From Pseudomonadota bacterium (lineage in GTDB: Bacteria; Pseudomonadota; Gammaproteobacteria; Burkholderiales; Ferrovaceae), in the NCBI GenBank assembly GCA_021804705.1, contig JAJZHC010000092.1, forward strand, positions 1 to 5,734: a stretch of DNA of 5,734 nt. The letters are read 5' to 3'. A program made the translations under genes and the position numbers. This document shows, in pieces, positions 4,570 to 5,734 of this stretch (positions within the stretch are counted from its first letter, which is position 1; every line of letters begins with the position of its first letter). The notes beneath the pieces were generated by a model. That model made no database searches, had not been told where the DNA came from, and saw only the letters and a list, made by a program, of their open reading frames with translations.

Positions 4570-5734
4570 GTCCGCGCCAGGCAATGTCGGTGCGCATCTG
4601 CATGCCCTCAAAACGGATGTCCCGGGCCCGCGCGTAAGCCTTTTGCCGGGCCATGCGCAAGGTGTCTCCCATGGCGCTCACGCACAGCACGCGGCCGCCT
4701 GCCGTGACCAGTTTATCGTCCTGGCGCGCAGTGCCCGCGTGAAAGACATGACACTCGGCGTCGTCTGCGCCCAGGTCCGTGATCGGGTCGCCGCGGCGAG
4801 GGGTTGCGGGATAGCCCGCTGCTGCCAGGACGACTCCGATGGCGGGCCGTCGGTCCCACTCGGCCTCCACCTGGTCCAGGGTGCCTGCCACGCCGTGTTC
4901 CAGCAGGGAGAGCAGATCGCTCTTCAGGCGCATCAGAATGGGCTGGGTTTCTGGATCCCCCATGCGGCAGTTGAATTCCAGCGTCTTGACCGCGCCCACA
5001 GCGTCGATCATCAGACCGGCATAAAGGAAACCAGTGTAGGGCACGCCTTCCCGCTTCATCCCCTGGACCGTGGGCAGGATGATTTCGCGCATCACGCGAC
5101 CATGAATGGCCGGGGTCACGACAGGCGCCGGCGAATAGGCGCCCATGCCGCCCGTGTTGGGTCCGGCATCACCGTCCAGCAATCGTTTGTGATCCTGGCT
5201 GGTGGCCAGCGCCAGGACATGCTCGCCATCCACCAGAACGATGAAGCTGGCTTCCTCGCCCTGCAGGCATTCTTCAATGACCACCCGGTGTCCAGCGCCT
5301 CCCAGGGCACCGCCCATGATGTCGTCCACGGCGCGGTGGGCTTCTTCCAGGGTCTGCGCCACCACCACGCCCTTGCCGGCCGCAAGGCCGTCCGCCTTGA
5401 TGACGATGGGTGCCCCCACCTGGTCCAGGTAGGCATGCGCGGCGGGGGTGTCGTCGAAGGTCTGGTAGGACGCAGTGGGTATGCCATGGCGTACCATGAA
5501 GCGCTTGGCAAAATCCTTGGAGCCTTCCAGTTGTGCGGCAGCCTGGGTGGGCCCGAAAATGGCCAGTCCTGCAGCACGAAAGGCGTCCACGACCCCTTCG
5601 GACAGGGGGGCTTCAGGACCCACCACCGTCAGGCCGATGGCTTCGCGCTGCGCGAATTCCAGCCAGGCGGCCACACCCTGCACGGGCACATTGTAGACCC
5701 CCTCTTCCTGCGCGGTCCCCGCATTGCCAGGCGC
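4559..5734 (-). CDS. purD: Phosphoribosylamine-glycine ligase (GAR synthetase), N-terminus beyond the window
   Basis: 391 codons are visible, entering at the right edge with APGNAGTAQEEGVYN and ending at TGA (4559-4561). By comparison with the E. coli enzyme, about 30 N-terminal residues (the first strand and GNGGREHAL loop) lie outside. PurD joins glycine to phosphoribosylamine with ATP, the second step of de novo purine synthesis. Visible blocks in order: LTVVGPEAPLSEGVVDAF, IFGPTQAAAQLEGSKDFAK, the ATP-grasp loop PIVIKADGLAAGKGVVVA, GEEASFIVLVDGEHVLALAT, SQDHKRLLDGDAGPNTGGMG, YTGFLYAGLMID, the metal-binding EFNCRMGDPETQPIL, then the C-terminal domain GVVLAAAGYPATPRRGD, VFHAGT and GGRVLCVSAMGDTL. 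All hallmarks are intact. Its last 11 bases overlap the end of tsaC on the other strand. The in-frame GTG at 5689 is internal, not the start. Confidence 0.96.
   Translation of the reverse strand, partial: APGNAGTAQEEGVYNVPVQGVAAWLEFAQREAIGLTVVGPEAPLSEGVVDAFRAAGLAIFGPTQAAAQLEGSKDFAKRFMVRHGIPTASYQTFDDTPAAHAYLDQVGAPIVIKADGLAAGKGVVVAQTLEEAHRAVDDIMGGALGGAGHRVVIEECLQGEEASFIVLVDGEHVLALATSQDHKRLLDGDAGPNTGGMGAYSPAPVVTPAIHGRVMREIILPTVQGMKREGVPYTGFLYAGLMIDAVGAVKTLEFNCRMGDPETQPILMRLKSDLLSLLEHGVAGTLDQVEAEWDRRPAIGVVLAAAGYPATPRRGDPITDLGADDAECHVFHAGTARQDDKLVTAGGRVLCVSAMGDTLRMARQKAYARARDIRFEGMQMRTDIAWRGLKT

Noticed and set aside
1..5734. CRISPR array, tRNA or rRNA gene, insertion sequence, toxin-antitoxin or phage genes
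   Set aside because: No regularly spaced repeats, cloverleaf-like segment, transposase-like frame or terminal inverted repeat was seen on either strand.

Overview
The window reads as a piece of a betaproteobacterial chromosome. Support for this: a class II (APH-fold) homoserine kinase, a DUF2782 protein and a BPSS1780-family membrane protein adjacent to each other is an arrangement I associate with Betaproteobacteria, probably the Nitrosomonadales or iron-oxidiser side, and the gene starts are tight and GC-rich. The genus cannot be named from the sequence. There is no rRNA, tRNA, CRISPR array, transposase or other mobile element, and no gap longer than 300 bases without a gene.

Left end (1-493). 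The minus strand holds a previously easy-to-miss 43-residue single-span membrane protein (201-332) with a strong ribosome binding site. Downstream of it come a perfect 10-bp inverted repeat and the first codons of another minus-strand frame that runs off the left edge (start proposed at 50). Divergent from this, on the plus strand, a promoter-like pair at 422-450 precedes a two-gene unit (494-1869). The first gene encodes a secreted SUMF1/formylglycine-generating-enzyme-fold protein that lacks the catalytic cysteine pair. The second, overlapping it by 4 bp, encodes an SCO1/SenC copper chaperone for cytochrome oxidase assembly. The three or four genes here look like a small respiratory or copper-maturation accessory locus. 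This is the least ordinary part of the window.

Middle (1876-3949). A minus-strand housekeeping unit in transcription order: DUF2782 periplasmic protein, thrB (homoserine kinase, threonine biosynthesis), and BPSS1780-family inner membrane protein. Spacing is 11 bp and then a 4-bp ATGA overlap, so this is an operon. It meets the SCO1 gene tail to tail with 6 bp between stops.

Right (3950-5734). A 44-bp divergent region separates the DUF2782 gene from a plus-strand tsaC-like gene (threonylcarbamoyl-AMP synthase family, tRNA t6A modification). It carries two -10-like elements placed so that both transcripts could begin at or next to their start codons. The tsaC stop overlaps by 11 bp the end of purD (GAR synthetase, purine biosynthesis), which comes in on the minus strand from beyond the right edge and lacks about its first 30 codons. 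thrB and tsaC both touch threonine (one makes it, the other uses it for t6A), but they are transcribed divergently and this may be coincidence.
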